DNA of 64,000 nucleotides, taken from contig NZ_CP108109.1 in assembly GCF_036199905.1 (NCBI RefSeq), forward strand, positions 4,077,501 to 4,141,500. The letters run 5' to 3'. The position numbers were made by a program, and so were the translations under genes. Under the pieces are notes generated by a model that saw nothing but the letters and a program-made list of their open reading frames with translations, made no database searches and was not told the DNA's origin. This document shows positions 9,182-19,481 of this stretch, in pieces (position 1 is the first letter of the stretch; each line of letters opens with the position of its first letter). The stretch is from Streptomyces sp. NBC_00223. Its GTDB lineage: Bacteria; Actinomycetota; Actinomycetes; Streptomycetales; Streptomycetaceae.

Positions 9182-10132
9182 GTGAGCGACGTCCGTAACG
9201 TGATCATCATCGGCTCGGGTCCCGCGGGGTACACCGCGGCGCTCTACACGGCGCGTGCGTCCCTCAACCCGCTGGTCTTCGAGGGTTCGGTCACCGCCGG
9301 CGGCGCGCTGATGAACACCACCGAGGTGGAGAACTTCCCCGGGTTCCGTGACGGCATCATCGGCCCGGATCTGATGGACAACATGCGCGCCCAGGCCGAG
9401 CGCTTCGGCGCCGAGCTGATCCCGGACGACGTGGTCGCGGTCGACCTCAGCGGTGACATCAAGACGGTCACCGACTCGGCCGGCACCGTGCACCGCGCGA
9501 GGGCCGTCATCGTCACCACCGGATCGCAGCACCGCAAGCTGAACCTCCCCAACGAGGACCAGCTCTCCGGACGCGGCGTGTCCTGGTGTGCCACCTGTGA
9601 CGGCTTCTTCTTCCGGGACCACGACATCGCCGTGATCGGCGGCGGCGACACCGCGATGGAGGAGGCGACCTTCCTCTCCCGGTTCGCCAAGTCCGTGCGG
9701 ATCGTGCACCGCCGCGACAGCCTGCGCGCCTCCAAGGCGATGCAGGAGCGCGCCTTCGCCGACCCGAAGATCTCCTTCGTCTGGGACAGCGAGGTCGCCG
9801 AGATCCACGGCGACGGCAAGCTCTCCGGTCTGACCCTGCGCAACACCAGGACCGGCGAGACCTCCGAACTGCCCGTCACCGGGCTGTTCATCGCCATCGG
9901 CCACGACCCGCGGACCGAGCTGTTCAAGGGAGTGCTCGACCTGGACCCCGAGGGCTACCTCACCGTGCAGGCTCCCAGCACCCGTACCAGCATTCCCGGT
10001 GTCTTCGGCGCGGGAGACGTCGTGGACCACACCTACCGCCAGGCGATCACCGCGGCCGGCACGGGCTGTTCCGCCGCGCTGGACGCCGAGCGCTACCTGG
10101 CGGCGCTCGCCGACGCCGAGAAGACCGCCTGA
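9182..10132 (+). CDS. trxB: Thioredoxin reductase (NADPH)
   Basis: Flavoenzyme that passes electrons from NADPH to thioredoxin. The 316-residue protein starts at GTG 9182. It has the FAD-binding [15 protein letters not shown] near residues 11-25, the redox-active C136-A-T-C139 in [11 protein letters not shown], the NADPH-binding [10 protein letters not shown], and the C-terminal FAD motif [16 protein letters not shown]. It is followed 45 bases later by trxA and preceded by a sigma-R promoter. Confidence 0.97.
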   Translation: MSDVRNVIIIGSGPAGYTAALYTARASLNPLVFEGSVTAGGALMNTTEVENFPGFRDGIIGPDLMDNMRAQAERFGAELIPDDVVAVDLSGDIKTVTDSAGTVHRARAVIVTTGSQHRKLNLPNEDQLSGRGVSWCATCDGFFFRDHDIAVIGGGDTAMEEATFLSRFAKSVRIVHRRDSLRASKAMQERAFADPKISFVWDSEVAEIHGDGKLSGLTLRNTRTGETSELPVTGLFIAIGHDPRTELFKGVLDLDPEGYLTVQAPSTRTSIPGVFGAGDVVDHTYRQAITAAGTGCSAALDAERYLAALADAEKTA

Positions 10133-10177
10133 ACCCGAAACCCCTCCACCCGCTTGGACCTACCTGAGGAGACTGCC

Positions 10178-10507
10178 GTGGCCGGCAACACCAAGCACGT
10201 GACGGATGCGACCTTCGCCGAGGAGGTGCTCGCCAGCGACAAGCCCGTCCTGGTGGACTTCTGGGCCGAGTGGTGCGGTCCGTGCCGTCAGATCGCCCCC
10301 TCCCTGGAGGCGATCGCGGCCGAGCACCCCGAGGAGATCACCATCGTCAAGCTCAACATCGACGAGAACCCGGTGACCGCCGCCAAGTACGGCGTGATGT
10401 CCATTCCGACGCTCAACGTCTACAAGGGCGGCGAGGTCGTGAAGACCATCGTCGGCGCCAAGCCGAAGGCCGCCATCGTGCGCGACCTCGCCGACTTCAT
10501 CGGCTGA
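10178..10507 (+). CDS. trxA: Thioredoxin
   Basis: A 109-residue cytoplasmic dithiol reductase with the canonical W32-C33-G34-P35-C36 active site, the KLNIDENP strand and the cis-Pro loop [14 protein letters not shown]. The start is GTG 10178 (MAGNTKHV), set by GAGGAGA 8-14 bases upstream; the frame also opens at 10154. It forms an operon with trxB. A long palindrome containing a parS site lies directly downstream. Confidence 0.96.
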   Translation: MAGNTKHVTDATFAEEVLASDKPVLVDFWAEWCGPCRQIAPSLEAIAAEHPEEITIVKLNIDENPVTAAKYGVMSIPTLNVYKGGEVVKTIVGAKPKAAIVRDLADFIG

Positions 10508-10523
10508 GTCCGGCACCGACCCG

Positions 10524-10569
10524 ACGGCGGCCGGTCACTGTTCCACGTGGAACAGTGACCGGCCGCCGT
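10524..10569. terminator. Bidirectional terminator-like palindrome containing a parS site
   Basis: A perfect 46-bp inverted repeat with 23-bp arms centred between 10546 and 10547. It lies between the convergent trxA and GNAT genes, so it fits a shared terminator. Its centre (10540-10553, GTTCCACGTGGAAC) is a parS site. Confidence 0.8.
10540..10553. other. parS centromere site 3
   Basis: GTTCCACGTGGAAC at the exact centre of the larger palindrome downstream of trxA. It is the only intergenic parS among those seen here. Confidence 0.88.
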
Positions 10570-10573
10570 TCTT

Positions 10574-10633
10574 GTGCCCACAAGGGCGGTGCCTACAGGG
10601 GCCGTGCCCACAGCGACCGTGCCTACAGGGGCC
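10574..10633. repeat. Four tandem 15-bp repeats
   Basis: Units start at 10574, 10589, 10604 and 10619. The consensus is GTGCCYACAGGGGCC; units 2 and 4 are identical, and 1 and 3 differ at a few bases. The array overlaps the last codons of the GNAT gene and would encode VGTAP-like pentapeptides in another minus-strand frame, but no start or neighbour supports translation. Confidence 0.85.
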
Positions 10634-11240
10634 GCAGCGCCGGTTCCTTCTGAACGGCCCCCAGCAGCCGGTCGATCGCCATCTCGACGTCCTCCTTCCA
10701 GGAGATCGTCGAACGCAACTCCAGCCGCAGCCGGGGGAAGCGCGGATGCGGGCGGACCGTCTTGAAGCCCACCGCGGTGAGATGGTCCGCGGGAAGCACA
10801 CAGGCGGGCGCGGACCATCTCGCGTCGCCGAACGCCTCGATCGCCTTGAAGCCCCGCCGGACCAGATCCTTGGCGACCGTCTGCACCAGGACGCGCCCGA
10901 TGCCCTGGCCCTGATAGCCGGACAGCACCCGGGAGGTCATCAGCTGAACGGCGTCCGCCGACACCGGGCTGGTCGGAAAGGCCAGTGACCGCGGGACATA
11001 CGCGGCGGGCGCGTAGAGCACAAAGCCCGCCGGGACCTCGTCGACGTAGACGATCCTGCCGCAGGAGCCCCACTCCAGCAGGGCCGCGGAGATCCACGCC
11101 TCCTTCTCCAGTTCGGGCTTGCCCGCCTGGACGGCCGCCTCGCCGCTGACCGGGTCCAGCTCCCAGAAGACACAGCGCCGACAGGGCCTGGGAAGGTCCG
11201 GGAGATTGTCGAGGGTGAGCGGTACGAGCCGACGTCCCAT
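10623..11240 (-). CDS. GNAT-family N-acetyltransferase
   Basis: A 205-residue predicted acetyl-CoA-dependent acyltransferase; the substrate is unknown. The acetyl-CoA binding loop is visible as LSGYQGQGIGRVLVQTVAKDLVRRGFKAIEAFGD (about residues 105-138). Two pairs of cysteines near the N-terminus (RPCRRCVFWE) are notable. The ATG at 11240 is the natural start. This gene is conserved between trxA and parB in Streptomyces. It converges on trxA, with the parS palindrome between them, and its 3' end enters a 15-bp tandem repeat array. Confidence 0.85.
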   Translation of the reverse strand: MGRRLVPLTLDNLPDLPRPCRRCVFWELDPVSGEAAVQAGKPELEKEAWISAALLEWGSCGRIVYVDEVPAGFVLYAPAAYVPRSLAFPTSPVSADAVQLMTSRVLSGYQGQGIGRVLVQTVAKDLVRRGFKAIEAFGDARWSAPACVLPADHLTAVGFKTVRPHPRFPRLRLELRSTISWKEDVEMAIDRLLGAVQKEPALRPL

Positions 11241-11327
11241 GTGGCCAAGACCCCATTTCTGTCGCTTCTGTCGCGCGCCGAACGGAATTCGGGCGCTCCG
11301 GTGAGGGTCACCGGAGCGCCCGACGGA

Positions 11328-12431
11328 TCACTCGGCGTCGTCCTCGGGTTGTTCGTCGTCATCCAGCTTGCTCTCCAGAACCTTGCCCTCGCCGGGGGCC
11401 ATGGCCCCCAGGATGCGCTCCAGATCCTCTATCGAGGCGAACTCCACGACGATCTTTCCCCGCTTCTGGCCGAGATCGACCTTCACCCGGGTCTCGAAGC
11501 GGTCCGACAGCCGGGTGGCGAGGTGGGTGAGCGCCGGGGAGACCCGACGGCCGGCCCTCGGGGCCGACGACTTGCGGGCCGCCGTCTTGGGCTCGCTGTT
11601 CATCAGCGTCACGATCTCCTCGACCGCGCGCACCGACAGCCCCTCGGCCACGATCCGGTGGGCCACCCGGTCCTGCTCGTCCGAGTCGTCCAGCGACAGC
11701 AGGGCGCGGGCGTGACCGAAGGAGATGACCCCGGCCGCGACCCGCCGCTGGACCGGAGCGGGGAGCTTCAGCAGCCGCAGCGTGTTGGAGACCTGCGAGC
11801 GCGAACGCCCGATCCGGTCCGCCAACTGCTCATGGGTGCAGGCGAAGTCGCGCAGCAGCTGGTCGTAGGCCGCCGCCTCCTCCAGCGGGTTCAGCTGGGC
11901 CCGGTGCAGATTCTCCAGGAGGGCGTCCAGCAGCAGCTTCTCGTCGTCCGTGGCGCGGACGATCGCGGGAATCCGGTCCAGGCCGGCTTCCCGGCAGGCC
12001 CGCCAGCGCCGCTCACCCATGATCAGCTCATAGCGGTCGGTGGCGATCTGACGGACCACCACCGGCTGGAGCAGACCCACCTCCTTGATGGAGGTGATGA
12101 GCTCGTTCAGGGCGTCCTCGTCGAAGACCTCGCGCGGCTGGCGCGGGTTCGGCGTGATGACGTCCAGCTCCAGCTCCGCGAAGTAGGCACCGGTGACCGG
12201 GACCCTGGACGCGGAGAGGTCGGGCTCTGTTTCACGTGAAACAGGGATGTCCACCACCGGCGGCGGTACGGACTCGGGTGCTCTTCGCTCCACCAGTCCG
12301 GCCACCTTGGCCGCCGCGACACCGCGGTCCGGCGTCAGGACCGGCACGGACGTGGGCGATGTGCCGGCCTGCGGCGCGGCCGGGATCAGCGCGCCGAGAC
12401 CACGGCCGAGCCCTCTGCGTCGATCACTCAC
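11328..12431 (-). CDS. parB: Chromosome partitioning protein ParB
   Basis: CTP-dependent DNA clamp that loads at parS and organises the origin for segregation. The 367-residue protein contains the ParB N-domain ([32 protein letters not shown]), the catalytic GERRWRA box, the helix-turn-helix region ([15 protein letters not shown], then [11 protein letters not shown]) and a C-terminal dimerisation domain. Its GTG start overlaps the parA stop by 4 bases. A perfect parS lies inside its own 5' coding region, encoding PVSRETEP. Confidence 0.97.
   Translation of the reverse strand: MSDRRRGLGRGLGALIPAAPQAGTSPTSVPVLTPDRGVAAAKVAGLVERRAPESVPPPVVDIPVSRETEPDLSASRVPVTGAYFAELELDVITPNPRQPREVFDEDALNELITSIKEVGLLQPVVVRQIATDRYELIMGERRWRACREAGLDRIPAIVRATDDEKLLLDALLENLHRAQLNPLEEAAAYDQLLRDFACTHEQLADRIGRSRSQVSNTLRLLKLPAPVQRRVAAGVISFGHARALLSLDDSDEQDRVAHRIVAEGLSVRAVEEIVTLMNSEPKTAARKSSAPRAGRRVSPALTHLATRLSDRFETRVKVDLGQKRGKIVVEFASIEDLERILGAMAPGEGKVLESKLDDDEQPEDDAE
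12229..12242. other. parS centromere site 4
   Basis: GTTTCACGTGAAAC, the perfect consensus palindrome, within the parB coding sequence. Confidence 0.93.
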
Positions 12432-13555
12432 TGGATACCCTCCGACATGCTGTGCGGGTTGTGCTCGTTGTGCTCGCCCTGCGGGTCGTACTCGACGGTG
12501 ATACCGCCTTCGCCGCCACCGGAAAGGCCGCGGAGTGCCATCTCCCGGGCCGCTTCCAGATACGACAGCGCGCCGGTGGAGCCCGGGTCATAGGTCAGTA
12601 CGGTCTGGCCGTAGCTGGGTGCCTCCGAGATGCGGACCGATCGCGGAATGTTGGTCCGCAGCACCTCCTTGCCGAAGTGCGTACGGACCTCCTCGGCGAC
12701 CTGAGACGCGAGCCGGGTCCGGCCGTCGTACATCGTCAGCAGGATCGTCGAGACATGGAGCTTCGGGTTGAGATGGGCGCGGACCAGTTCCACGTTCTTC
12801 AGGAGCTGGCCCAGGCCCTCCAGCGCGTAGTACTCGCACTGGATCGGGATGACCACCTCGGCGCCGGCCACCAGGGCGTTGACGGTGAGGAGGCCGAGCG
12901 AGGGCGGGCAGTCGATCAGGACGTAGTCCAGCGGCTGTTCGTACGCCGCGATGGCCCGCTGGAGGCGGCTCTCCCGGGCGACCAGGGAGACGAGTTCGAT
13001 CTCGGCGCCCGCCAGGTCGATGGTGGCGGGGGCGCAGAAGAGCCCTTCCACGTCGGCGACCGGCACCACGACATCGGAGAGCGGCCTGCTCTCCACCAGG
13101 ACGTCGTAGATGGACGGGACTTCGGCGTGGTGGTCGATGCCCAGCGCAGTCGAGGCGTTGCCCTGCGGGTCGAGGTCGATCACCAGCACCCGGTTGCCGT
13201 GCAGGGCCAGGGAGGCCGCCAGGTTCACCGTGGTCGTGGTCTTCCCGACCCCGCCCTTCTGGTTGGCGACGACCATCACCCGGGTCTGGGCCGGTCTGGG
13301 CAGCCCCTCACCGGCGCGGCCCAGGGCCTCGACGGCCAATTGGGCGGCGCGACCGATGGGAGTGTCATCCATGGGAGGCAATGTTTCACGTGAAACATCA
13401 CCCCCGAACCTCGGGGGACCGGACAGAGGTCCCCCGGCTGATTCAGCTGAGCGGGGACCGGGGACCGGGTCGGCCATCGGCCCCGCGATGTTGGCGTCGG
13501 ACCGCAAGGACTCACTCTCCTCGACTTCAGGCTCGCAATGAGAAGAGCCTGCCAT
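12428..13555 (-). CDS. parA: Chromosome partitioning ATPase ParA
   Basis: Partner ATPase of ParB in origin segregation. The deviant Walker A motif KGGVGKTTT, the Walker B region [12 protein letters not shown] and [10 protein letters not shown] are all present. The start is uncertain. The frame is open to 13720, but ATG 13555 ([20 protein letters not shown]) begins a segment I recall as conserved in Streptomyces ParA and gives 375 residues. ATGs at 13477 and 13372 are alternatives and none has a strong ribosome site. The parS at 13383-13396 would encode DVSRETLP. parA overlaps parB. Confidence 0.93.
   Translation of the reverse strand: MAGSSHCEPEVEESESLRSDANIAGPMADPVPGPRSAESAGGPLSGPPRFGGDVSRETLPPMDDTPIGRAAQLAVEALGRAGEGLPRPAQTRVMVVANQKGGVGKTTTTVNLAASLALHGNRVLVIDLDPQGNASTALGIDHHAEVPSIYDVLVESRPLSDVVVPVADVEGLFCAPATIDLAGAEIELVSLVARESRLQRAIAAYEQPLDYVLIDCPPSLGLLTVNALVAGAEVVIPIQCEYYALEGLGQLLKNVELVRAHLNPKLHVSTILLTMYDGRTRLASQVAEEVRTHFGKEVLRTNIPRSVRISEAPSYGQTVLTYDPGSTGALSYLEAAREMALRGLSGGGEGGITVEYDPQGEHNEHNPHSMSEGIQ
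13383..13396. other. parS centromere site 5
   Basis: GTTTCACGTGAAAC, perfect consensus, near the 5' end of parA just upstream of the internal ATG at 13372. Confidence 0.93.
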
Positions 13556-13704
13556 GCCCGAGGGGTGCTGAACCAGCGAGGCCCGGCCGCCTGTGGATAA
13601 ATCCCGTGATCTGTCCACAGGAGCGGTCGTCTTAGCGGGTTTATTGGCGCGCGCCTCTGCTGCGGCGCGACCACGGCTGAGGACTCCGGGAAGGAGCGAG
13701 CGAC

Positions 13705-13718
13705 GTTTCACGTGGAAC
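13705..13718. other. parS centromere site 6
   Basis: GTTTCACGTGGAAC, one change from the consensus, in the parA upstream region between parA and rsmG. ParB bound here could affect parAB transcription. Confidence 0.9.
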
Positions 13719-13801
13719 ACGATGCACAGCGCCGTGGCCCATCCTCCGCAGACACTCCGAATTGTGCCGATTTGGCCGTTTGTATGGCGTAGAGCGCCGA
13801 T

Positions 13802-14545
13802 TCAGCGGCGTCGGCGACCGGCGTTGCCCCCGCCGCGCGGGTTTCTGCTCGCGCGGGCCGCCTTCGCCCGGCGGGTCGCCGCCCGTACGCCGCCGGGGCT
13901 CTCCCCGACCAGCACCCGTACCACCGTGGAGAGCGGGTCCACGACGCCCTCGCCGACCTGGACGACCGTGGCGTCCACCGCGCCGAGACGGCTCAGCGCC
14001 GCCCGGGCCGCCTTCAGCTCCTCCTCGGCCGTGTCGCCCTTGAGCACGGCCATCTCACCGTGCGGCCGCAGTAGCGGCAGACCCCAGCCGGCCAGCCGGT
14101 CGAGCGGCGCCACGGCCCGCGCGGTCACCACGTCGACCGAAGGCAGCTTGCCGATCATCTCCTCGGCCCGCCCGCGGACCACTGTGACATTCGTCAAGCC
14201 CAGCAGCTTGACGACCTCTTCCAGGAAAGTCGTCCTGCGCAGCAACGGCTCCAGCAGGGTGATGTCCAGATCCGGCCGGGTCAGCGCCAGCGGAATGCCG
14301 GGCAGTCCTGCCCCCGAGCCCACATCGCACACCGACACCTCGTGGTCGATCACCTCGGACAGCACCGCGCAGTTCAGCAGATGCCGCTCCCACAGGCGGG
14401 GCACCTCACGCGGACCGATCAGACCACGCCGCACTCCCGCGTCAGCGAGCAGCTCGGCATAGCGCAGAGCGTCGGCGAACCGGTCGCCGAAGACCGCCCT
14501 GGCCTGCTCCGGCGGCGCGGGAAGCTCCGCGGCTGCCTCCGTCAC
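13802..14545 (-). CDS. rsmG: 16S rRNA (guanine-527-N7) methyltransferase
   Basis: SAM-dependent methyltransferase that modifies G527 of 16S rRNA. The 247-residue protein has the SAM-binding motif [28 protein letters not shown] and the RsmG signature [15 protein letters not shown] 14545 ([20 protein letters not shown]) is preferred, with an AAAGGA-type site upstream; the frame also opens at 14587. The C-terminus is a basic Arg/Gly tail. It lies in the rpmH-rnpA-yidD-yidC-jag-rsmG series, separated from jag by a terminator-like hairpin. Confidence 0.95.
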   Translation of the reverse strand: MTEAAAELPAPPEQARAVFGDRFADALRYAELLADAGVRRGLIGPREVPRLWERHLLNCAVLSEVIDHEVSVCDVGSGAGLPGIPLALTRPDLDITLLEPLLRRTTFLEEVVKLLGLTNVTVVRGRAEEMIGKLPSVDVVTARAVAPLDRLAGWGLPLLRPHGEMAVLKGDTAEEELKAARAALSRLGAVDATVVQVGEGVVDPLSTVVRVLVGESPGGVRAATRRAKAARASRNPRGGGNAGRRRR

Positions 14546-14603
14546 GGGGACTGTCCTTTCCTCGGTTCTCCAGAAATGCTCACACAATCAGGCTGACAAG
14601 CTT

Positions 14604-14631
14604 CGGCCCCGCCTGCGAACAGACGGGGCCG
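14604..14631 (-). terminator. Hairpin between jag and rsmG
   Basis: 12-base arms CGGCCCCG-CTG / CAG-CGGGGCCG with one mismatch and a TTCG-type loop, located just after the jag stop on the minus strand. It is probably a partial terminator. Confidence 0.6.
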
Positions 14632-14691
14632 ACAGTACGAACAGCGAGCGGGGGCCAGGTCACGGCCCGGCCGGTCCCGCCCATGCGGTCC

Positions 14692-15210
14692 TCACACCGG
14701 AAGCACGACCACCCGGCGCTGGGGCTCCTCGCCCTCGGACTCACTGCGCAGCCCCGCCGCCGCCACCGCGTCGTGCACGACCTTGCGCTCGAAGGGCGTC
14801 ATCGGGTCCAGCTTCACCGGCTGCCCGGTCTCCTTCGCCTCCTCGGCCGCGCTCGCGCCCAGCTTCGCCAGCTCCGCGCGCTTGCGGGCCCGGAACCCGG
14901 AGATGTCCAGCATCAGCCGGCTGCGCTCGCCGGTCTCCCGGTGCACCGCGAGCCGGGTCAGCTCCTGGAGCGCCTCCAGCACCTCGCCGTCCCGGCCGAC
15001 CAGCTTGTTGAGGTCGCGGCTGCCGGTGTCGCCGATGATCGAGACCGACGCGCGCTCGCCCTCGACGTCCATGTCGATGTCACCGTCGAGGTCGGCGATG
15101 TCCAGCAGACCCTCCAGGTAGTCCGCGGCGATCTCGCCCTCCTGCTCCAGGCGGGTCAGGGTCGCGGACGAGCCGCTGTCGGATGCCGTGGTGGTGTTGA
15201 CGTCGCTCAC
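14692..15210 (-). CDS. jag: RNA-binding protein Jag/KhpB (KH plus R3H domains)
   Basis: A 172-residue RNA-binding protein linked to YidC and membrane insertion in many bacteria. A KH-type region includes LVGRDGEVLEALQELTRLAVHRETGERSRLMLDISGFRARKR (about residues 72-113). The R3H region follows, with DPMTPFERKVVHDAVAAAGLRSESEGEEPQRRVVV. The N-terminal Jag_N domain is absent, as is usual in actinobacteria. AGGAGAG lies before the GTG start, and the gene begins 15 bases after yidC. Confidence 0.92.
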   Translation of the reverse strand: MSDVNTTTASDSGSSATLTRLEQEGEIAADYLEGLLDIADLDGDIDMDVEGERASVSIIGDTGSRDLNKLVGRDGEVLEALQELTRLAVHRETGERSRLMLDISGFRARKRAELAKLGASAAEEAKETGQPVKLDPMTPFERKVVHDAVAAAGLRSESEGEEPQRRVVVLPV

Positions 15211-15225
15211 GCCTGGACTCTCCTC

Positions 15226-16443
15226 TTACTTCTTCTTCGACAGGTTGGTCGGCTTGGACTTCGCGTCACCGGGCTGCTTCGGCGAGCCGCCCTGCTTCGA
15301 ACCGCCCGCCCTGGGAGCTCCGGGCTTGCCCGCCCTCGGGGCGCCGGCCTTGGAAGCGCCGGACGACTTCCCACCGCCACCGGACGACTTCGCGCGTCCG
15401 TTGGACGTGCCCGCATCGGAGTCGGAGACCGCGGTGGACCCTGAGCCGCCCTCGGAAGAGGAGTCGGGGGCAGAACCGCCGCCCGCGCCGACCGGACGGG
15501 CCCCGCCCGCACCCGCGCCCGTCGCCCGCTTGGACTTCGGCTGCCGCTTGGGCTGCGTACGGTTCGCCCGCGCCGCCTCGACCGCTTCCTTGGCCTTGAT
15601 CTCCTCCGGCGGCTCCACCAGCTTGCCCTTGGCCCGCAGCCGCTCCTGCCGCTGCTGGAACGCCAGGCTGCCGGGGGTCGGGTTGCGCCGGATGACGACC
15701 AGCTGCTGGCCCATCGTCCACACGTTGGTGGTCAGCCAGTAGACCAGGACACCGACCGGGGCGATGATGCCGAACACCGCGAAGATCAGCGGGAAGACGT
15801 ACATCAGCATCTTCTGCTGCTGCATGAACGGCGTCTTCACCGACATGTCCACGTTCTTCGTCATCAGCTGGCGCTGGGTGAAGAACTGGGACGCGGACAT
15901 CATCACGATCATGATGATGGTGACCGTGCGGACCTCGCCGACGGAGGCATGCAGCTTGGCCAGGGTGTCCGAGGAGTCCAGGAACTTCGCCGGCAGCGGG
16001 GCGCCGAAGATGTGCGCCTTCTGCGCGCTGTCCACGAGGTTCTCGTGGATGACGCCGACCTTCTTGCCCTTGGCGATGTTGCTGAGCACGTGGTAGAGCG
16101 CGAAGAAGAACGGTGACTGCACCAGAATCGGCAGGCACGAGGAGAGCGGGTTGGTACCCGTCTCCTTGTACAGCTTCATCATCTCTTCGGACTGCTTCTG
16201 GCGGTCGTTCTTGTAGCGCTCCTGGATCGCCTTCATCTTCGGCTGGAGCACCTGCATGTTCCGCGTGGACTTGATCTGCTTCACGAACAGCGGGATCAGC
16301 GCCATCCGGATCAGCACCACCAGCGAGACGATGGACAGACCCCACGCCCAGCCGCTGTCCTTGTCGAAGACCATGCCGTAGAGCGAGTGGAACTGGACGA
16401 TGATCCACGAAACGGCGTCGTACAGGGGGTTCAGGATCCCCAC
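15226..16443 (-). CDS. yidC: Membrane protein insertase YidC
   Basis: Inserts and folds membrane proteins with or without SecYEG. A 405-residue protein beginning at GTG 16443 with [23 protein letters not shown]. The conserved core includes [21 protein letters not shown] (with the membrane Arg), [17 protein letters not shown] and a final segment at [23 protein letters not shown]. The last 130 residues are a low-complexity Gly/Ser/Lys-rich basic tail ending NLSKKK that may contact ribosomes. It begins 2 bases after the yidD stop. Confidence 0.96.
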   Translation of the reverse strand: MGILNPLYDAVSWIIVQFHSLYGMVFDKDSGWAWGLSIVSLVVLIRMALIPLFVKQIKSTRNMQVLQPKMKAIQERYKNDRQKQSEEMMKLYKETGTNPLSSCLPILVQSPFFFALYHVLSNIAKGKKVGVIHENLVDSAQKAHIFGAPLPAKFLDSSDTLAKLHASVGEVRTVTIIMIVMMSASQFFTQRQLMTKNVDMSVKTPFMQQQKMLMYVFPLIFAVFGIIAPVGVLVYWLTTNVWTMGQQLVVIRRNPTPGSLAFQQRQERLRAKGKLVEPPEEIKAKEAVEAARANRTQPKRQPKSKRATGAGAGGARPVGAGGGSAPDSSSEGGSGSTAVSDSDAGTSNGRAKSSGGGGKSSGASKAGAPRAGKPGAPRAGGSKQGGSPKQPGDAKSKPTNLSKKK

Positions 16444-16445
16444 GG

Positions 16446-16763
16446 TCAGGCTCCTTGTGCGTGAGAGGGTCCGGTGGGCTCGGGCGTGACGGGCCCGTCG
16501 GAGCCGCCCCGCAGATAGCGGCGCAGCCGATCGTGCCAGGGGGGTCGCTTACGGGGCGGGACATGGTCCACACCGCCGGGCGACCAGGGGTTGCACCGCA
16601 GGATGCGCCACGCGGTAAGGGCGGTGCCCTTGACCGCGCCGTGCCGGTCGATGGCCGTGTATCCGTAGTGCGAGCACGAGGGGTAATAGCGGCAGACCGG
16701 GCCGAGCAGCGGACTGATCGTCCACTGGTACAGCTTGATCAGCGCGAGCAATGGATATTTCAT
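16446..16763 (-). CDS. yidD: Membrane protein insertion efficiency factor YidD
   Basis: A 105-residue membrane-associated protein thought to help YidC. The family signature is complete: [39 protein letters not shown], then [16 protein letters not shown]. All the cysteines typical of the family are present. It overlaps the rnpA stop by 4 bases (ATGA) and is followed almost directly by yidC. Confidence 0.95.
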   Translation of the reverse strand: MKYPLLALIKLYQWTISPLLGPVCRYYPSCSHYGYTAIDRHGAVKGTALTAWRILRCNPWSPGGVDHVPPRKRPPWHDRLRRYLRGGSDGPVTPEPTGPSHAQGA

Positions 16764-17158
16764 CGAGCCACCCTCCCCTCGGCCTCGCCTCGGGTGTCAC
16801 GGCCCAGCAGCCGCTCCAGTGCGGCGTCCAGGTCGAGGGCCAGCTGTGCATGGTCCGCGCTCCCGGCTCCGGGAAGCGCGCGGATTACCACAAGGCTACC
16901 GGGGGGCAACAGCGACAGACGGTCCCGCACGATGTGACGCAGTCGACGCTTGACCAGGTTGCGCTGTACCGACCCTCCGACTGCTTTGCTCACGACGAAA
17001 CCCGCACGTGCCGGGGGAGTGCTCCCCCCAGGCACATGCGGGTCCGTGGAGTCGCGGCGCAGATGGACGACCAGCAGCGGGCGACCCGCTCGGCGTCCGC
17101 GGCGAACCGCTGTCGCGAAGTCCTGTCGCCGCCTCAGCCGATTCTCGGTGGGCAGCAC
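16760..17158 (-). CDS. rnpA: Ribonuclease P protein component
   Basis: Protein subunit of RNase P, which matures tRNA 5' ends. The 132-residue basic protein begins at GTG 17158 with [25 protein letters not shown] and carries the RNR signature as [23 protein letters not shown]. It lies 18 bases after rpmH, as in most bacteria, and overlaps yidD. Confidence 0.96.
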   Translation of the reverse strand: MLPTENRLRRRQDFATAVRRGRRAGRPLLVVHLRRDSTDPHVPGGSTPPARAGFVVSKAVGGSVQRNLVKRRLRHIVRDRLSLLPPGSLVVIRALPGAGSADHAQLALDLDAALERLLGRDTRGEAEGRVAR

Positions 17159-17176
17159 GTCATAGACCTGTGACGA

Positions 17177-17314
17177 TCAGGCGGACAGGCGTGAGCGACC
17201 CTTGCCACGGCGGGTCGCGATGATCGCGCGGCCGGCGCGGGTGCGCATACGCAGACGGAAGCCGTGGGTCTTCGCACGACGGCGGTTGTTCGGCTGGAAG
17301 GTGCGCTTGCTCAC
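17177..17314 (-). CDS. rpmH: Ribosomal protein bL34
   Basis: A 45-residue ribosomal protein that reads [18 protein letters not shown] at the start and ends [11 protein letters not shown]; it matches bL34 throughout. The start is GTG 17314. It is the first gene of the leftward rpmH-rnpA-yidD-yidC-jag-rsmG series and is divergent from dnaA. Confidence 0.97.
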   Translation of the reverse strand: MSKRTFQPNNRRRAKTHGFRLRMRTRAGRAIIATRRGKGRSRLSA

Positions 17315-17687
17315 TCGGGGGCTCCAGGGAAATCGTGTCCGGCGGGGCGTCGCCTGGCTGTCACCGTGCGCCCACGAAAAGCTCGCGGACCAATCGGTTG
17401 CACCGCTTGTGACGATCGACCGGGGACATCCGGAGGACCCTCGCCCATCGGTAGGCAGGCGGCAGCAGCCATCGACAACTCGACCTCGATACGGTACGTG
17501 CGGCTGGGCCATCCGGTCAAACCCGGTCCCCGCAGCCCATAGTTTGTACACACCCTGTGGACAACGACTTGAACCGTGTGCGCCGCCCTGACTACCGTGG
17601 CTGAACTCAACAATTTTCCCGCCCGGGGGAGAATCACACTTTCGCGGGAGTTCTGAGCACCACCAAGCAACCGAGAGAGCGTGCACT
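17315..17687. promoter_or_regulatory. rpmH-dnaA divergent promoter region
   Basis: A 373-bp intergenic region. On the plus strand TTGAAC (17569-17574), an 18-base spacer and TACCGT (17593-17598) form a plausible main-sigma promoter for dnaA, with a leader of about 80 bases. Just upstream of the -35 are two DnaA boxes: TTGTACACA at 17544-17552 (one change) and TGTGGACAA at 17556-17564, an exact inverse of TTGTCCACA. This arrangement fits autorepression of dnaA by DnaA. Confidence 0.7.
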
Positions 17688-19481
17688 GTGGCCGACGTGA
17701 CTGCCGATCTTGCCGCAGTGTGGCCCCGGGTCCTGCAGAAACTCCTGGTGGACAGCGAGGACCTCAAGCCCAAGGACGCGGAGTGGCTCAAGCGCACCCA
17801 GCCGCTCGCCCTGGTGGCTGGCACCGCGGTCCTTTCCGCCCCCAACGAGTTCGCGAAGAGCGTGCTCGAAGGCCGGCTGCTGCCCCTGATCACCGAAGTG
17901 CTCAGCCGTGAGTTCGGTCACCCGGTGGGCATCGCCATCGCCGTCGCGTCCGGCGGCGACCAGGAGCAGGCGCCCCCGCCCGAGCGCGAGGAGCAGGGCC
18001 CCGCGCCCCAGGAGCCGTACGACCGGGGATCCCGCAGCGATCACAGCGACCGCGGCGAGCGCGGCGGTCTCGCCGACGGCCCGAGGATGCGCCCGGCCTA
18101 CTCCGAGCACCAGGACTGGCAGCAGCCCAACCTCGGCGGCTGGGGCGCGCCGCAGCCCACCGGCTTCCCCGGCCGCGAGCCGTACGACGGCGGCCGGCGC
18201 GAACCGTACGACAGCCCCCGGGACGCGTACGAGGACCGGCGCGAGCGCGACTCCTACGACGACCGGCGCGAGCTGCGCTACCGGCCCGAGCCGCGCGACG
18301 GCTACCCGAACGTGCCGCACCAGGGCCACCAGCCGTACGCGCCGGCGCAGTCCGGTTACCAGCAGCAGAGCCCGCCGCCGGTCCCCCGCGGCGGCGAGCA
18401 GTCGTCCGGGGCCACCGGCCGGGGCGGCTCGTCCGGCGGCGCGGTGGAGCCGACCGCGCGGCTGAACCCGAAGTACCTCTTCGACACCTTCGTCATCGGC
18501 GCGTCCAACCGCTTCGCGCACGCCGCCGCGGTCGCCGTCGCCGAGGCGCCGGCCAAGGCGTACAACCCGCTGTTCATCTACGGTGAGTCCGGCCTCGGCA
18601 AGACGCACCTGCTGCACGCCATCGGGCATTACGCGCGCAGCCTCTACCCCGGCACCCGGGTCAGATACGTGAGCTCGGAGGAGTTCACCAACGAGTTCAT
18701 CAACTCCATCCGGGACGGCAAGGCGGACGCCTTCCGCAAGCGGTACCGGGACATGGACATCCTGCTGGTCGACGACATCCAGTTCCTGGCGCAGAAGGAG
18801 TCGACGCAGGAGGAGTTCTTCCACACCTTCAACACCCTGCACAACGCCAACAAGCAGATCGTGCTCTCCTCCGACCGGCCGCCCAAGCAGCTGGTCACGC
18901 TGGAGGACCGGCTCCGCAACCGCTTCGAGTGGGGCCTGATCACCGATGTCCAGCCGCCCGAGCTGGAGACCCGGATCGCGATCCTGCGCAAGAAGGCCGT
19001 GCAGGAGCAGCTGAACGCGCCGCCCGAGGTGCTGGAGTTCATCGCGTCGCGGATCTCGCGGAACATCCGCGAACTGGAGGGCGCGCTGATCCGGGTGACG
19101 GCCTTCGCCAGCCTCAACCGGCAGCCGGTCGACCTCCAGCTCACCGAGATCGTGCTGAAGGACCTGATCCCCGGCGGCGACGACTCGGTGCCGGAGATCA
19201 GCGGCACCGCCATCATGGCCGAGACCGCCGCGTACTTCGGGCTGGCGGTGGACGACCTGTCGGGCTCCTCGCGCAGCCGGGTGCTGGTCACCGCGCGGCA
19301 GATCGCCATGTATCTGTGCCGGGAGCTGACCGATCTGTCGCTGCCGAAGATCGGCGCGCTCTTCGGCGGGCGGGACCACACCACGGTGATGCACGCGGAC
19401 CGCAAGATCCGCTCGCTGATGGCCGAGCGGCGGTCCATCTACAACCAGGTCACCGAGTTGACCAACCGCATCAAGAGCTGA
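17688..19481 (+). CDS. dnaA: Chromosomal replication initiator DnaA
   Basis: Initiator ATPase that binds DnaA boxes and melts oriC. The 597-residue protein starts at GTG 17688. Domain I is at residues 1 to about 90. A long, charged, disordered domain II (about 90-255, rich in Arg, Asp, Tyr and Pro) explains the size, typical of Streptomyces. The AAA+ domain has Walker [16 protein letters not shown] and Walker [15 protein letters not shown]. The C-terminal DNA-binding domain has the DnaA signature [15 protein letters not shown]. Confidence 0.98.
   Translation: MADVTADLAAVWPRVLQKLLVDSEDLKPKDAEWLKRTQPLALVAGTAVLSAPNEFAKSVLEGRLLPLITEVLSREFGHPVGIAIAVASGGDQEQAPPPEREEQGPAPQEPYDRGSRSDHSDRGERGGLADGPRMRPAYSEHQDWQQPNLGGWGAPQPTGFPGREPYDGGRREPYDSPRDAYEDRRERDSYDDRRELRYRPEPRDGYPNVPHQGHQPYAPAQSGYQQQSPPPVPRGGEQSSGATGRGGSSGGAVEPTARLNPKYLFDTFVIGASNRFAHAAAVAVAEAPAKAYNPLFIYGESGLGKTHLLHAIGHYARSLYPGTRVRYVSSEEFTNEFINSIRDGKADAFRKRYRDMDILLVDDIQFLAQKESTQEEFFHTFNTLHNANKQIVLSSDRPPKQLVTLEDRLRNRFEWGLITDVQPPELETRIAILRKKAVQEQLNAPPEVLEFIASRISRNIRELEGALIRVTAFASLNRQPVDLQLTEIVLKDLIPGGDDSVPEISGTAIMAETAAYFGLAVDDLSGSSRSRVLVTARQIAMYLCRELTDLSLPKIGALFGGRDHTTVMHADRKIRSLMAERRSIYNQVTELTNRIKS

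Noticed and set aside
10420..10633. Pentapeptide repeat (VGTAP-like) in an alternative frame of the 15-bp tandem repeats
   Set aside because: No ribosome site or start and it is embedded in a terminator and another gene's end.
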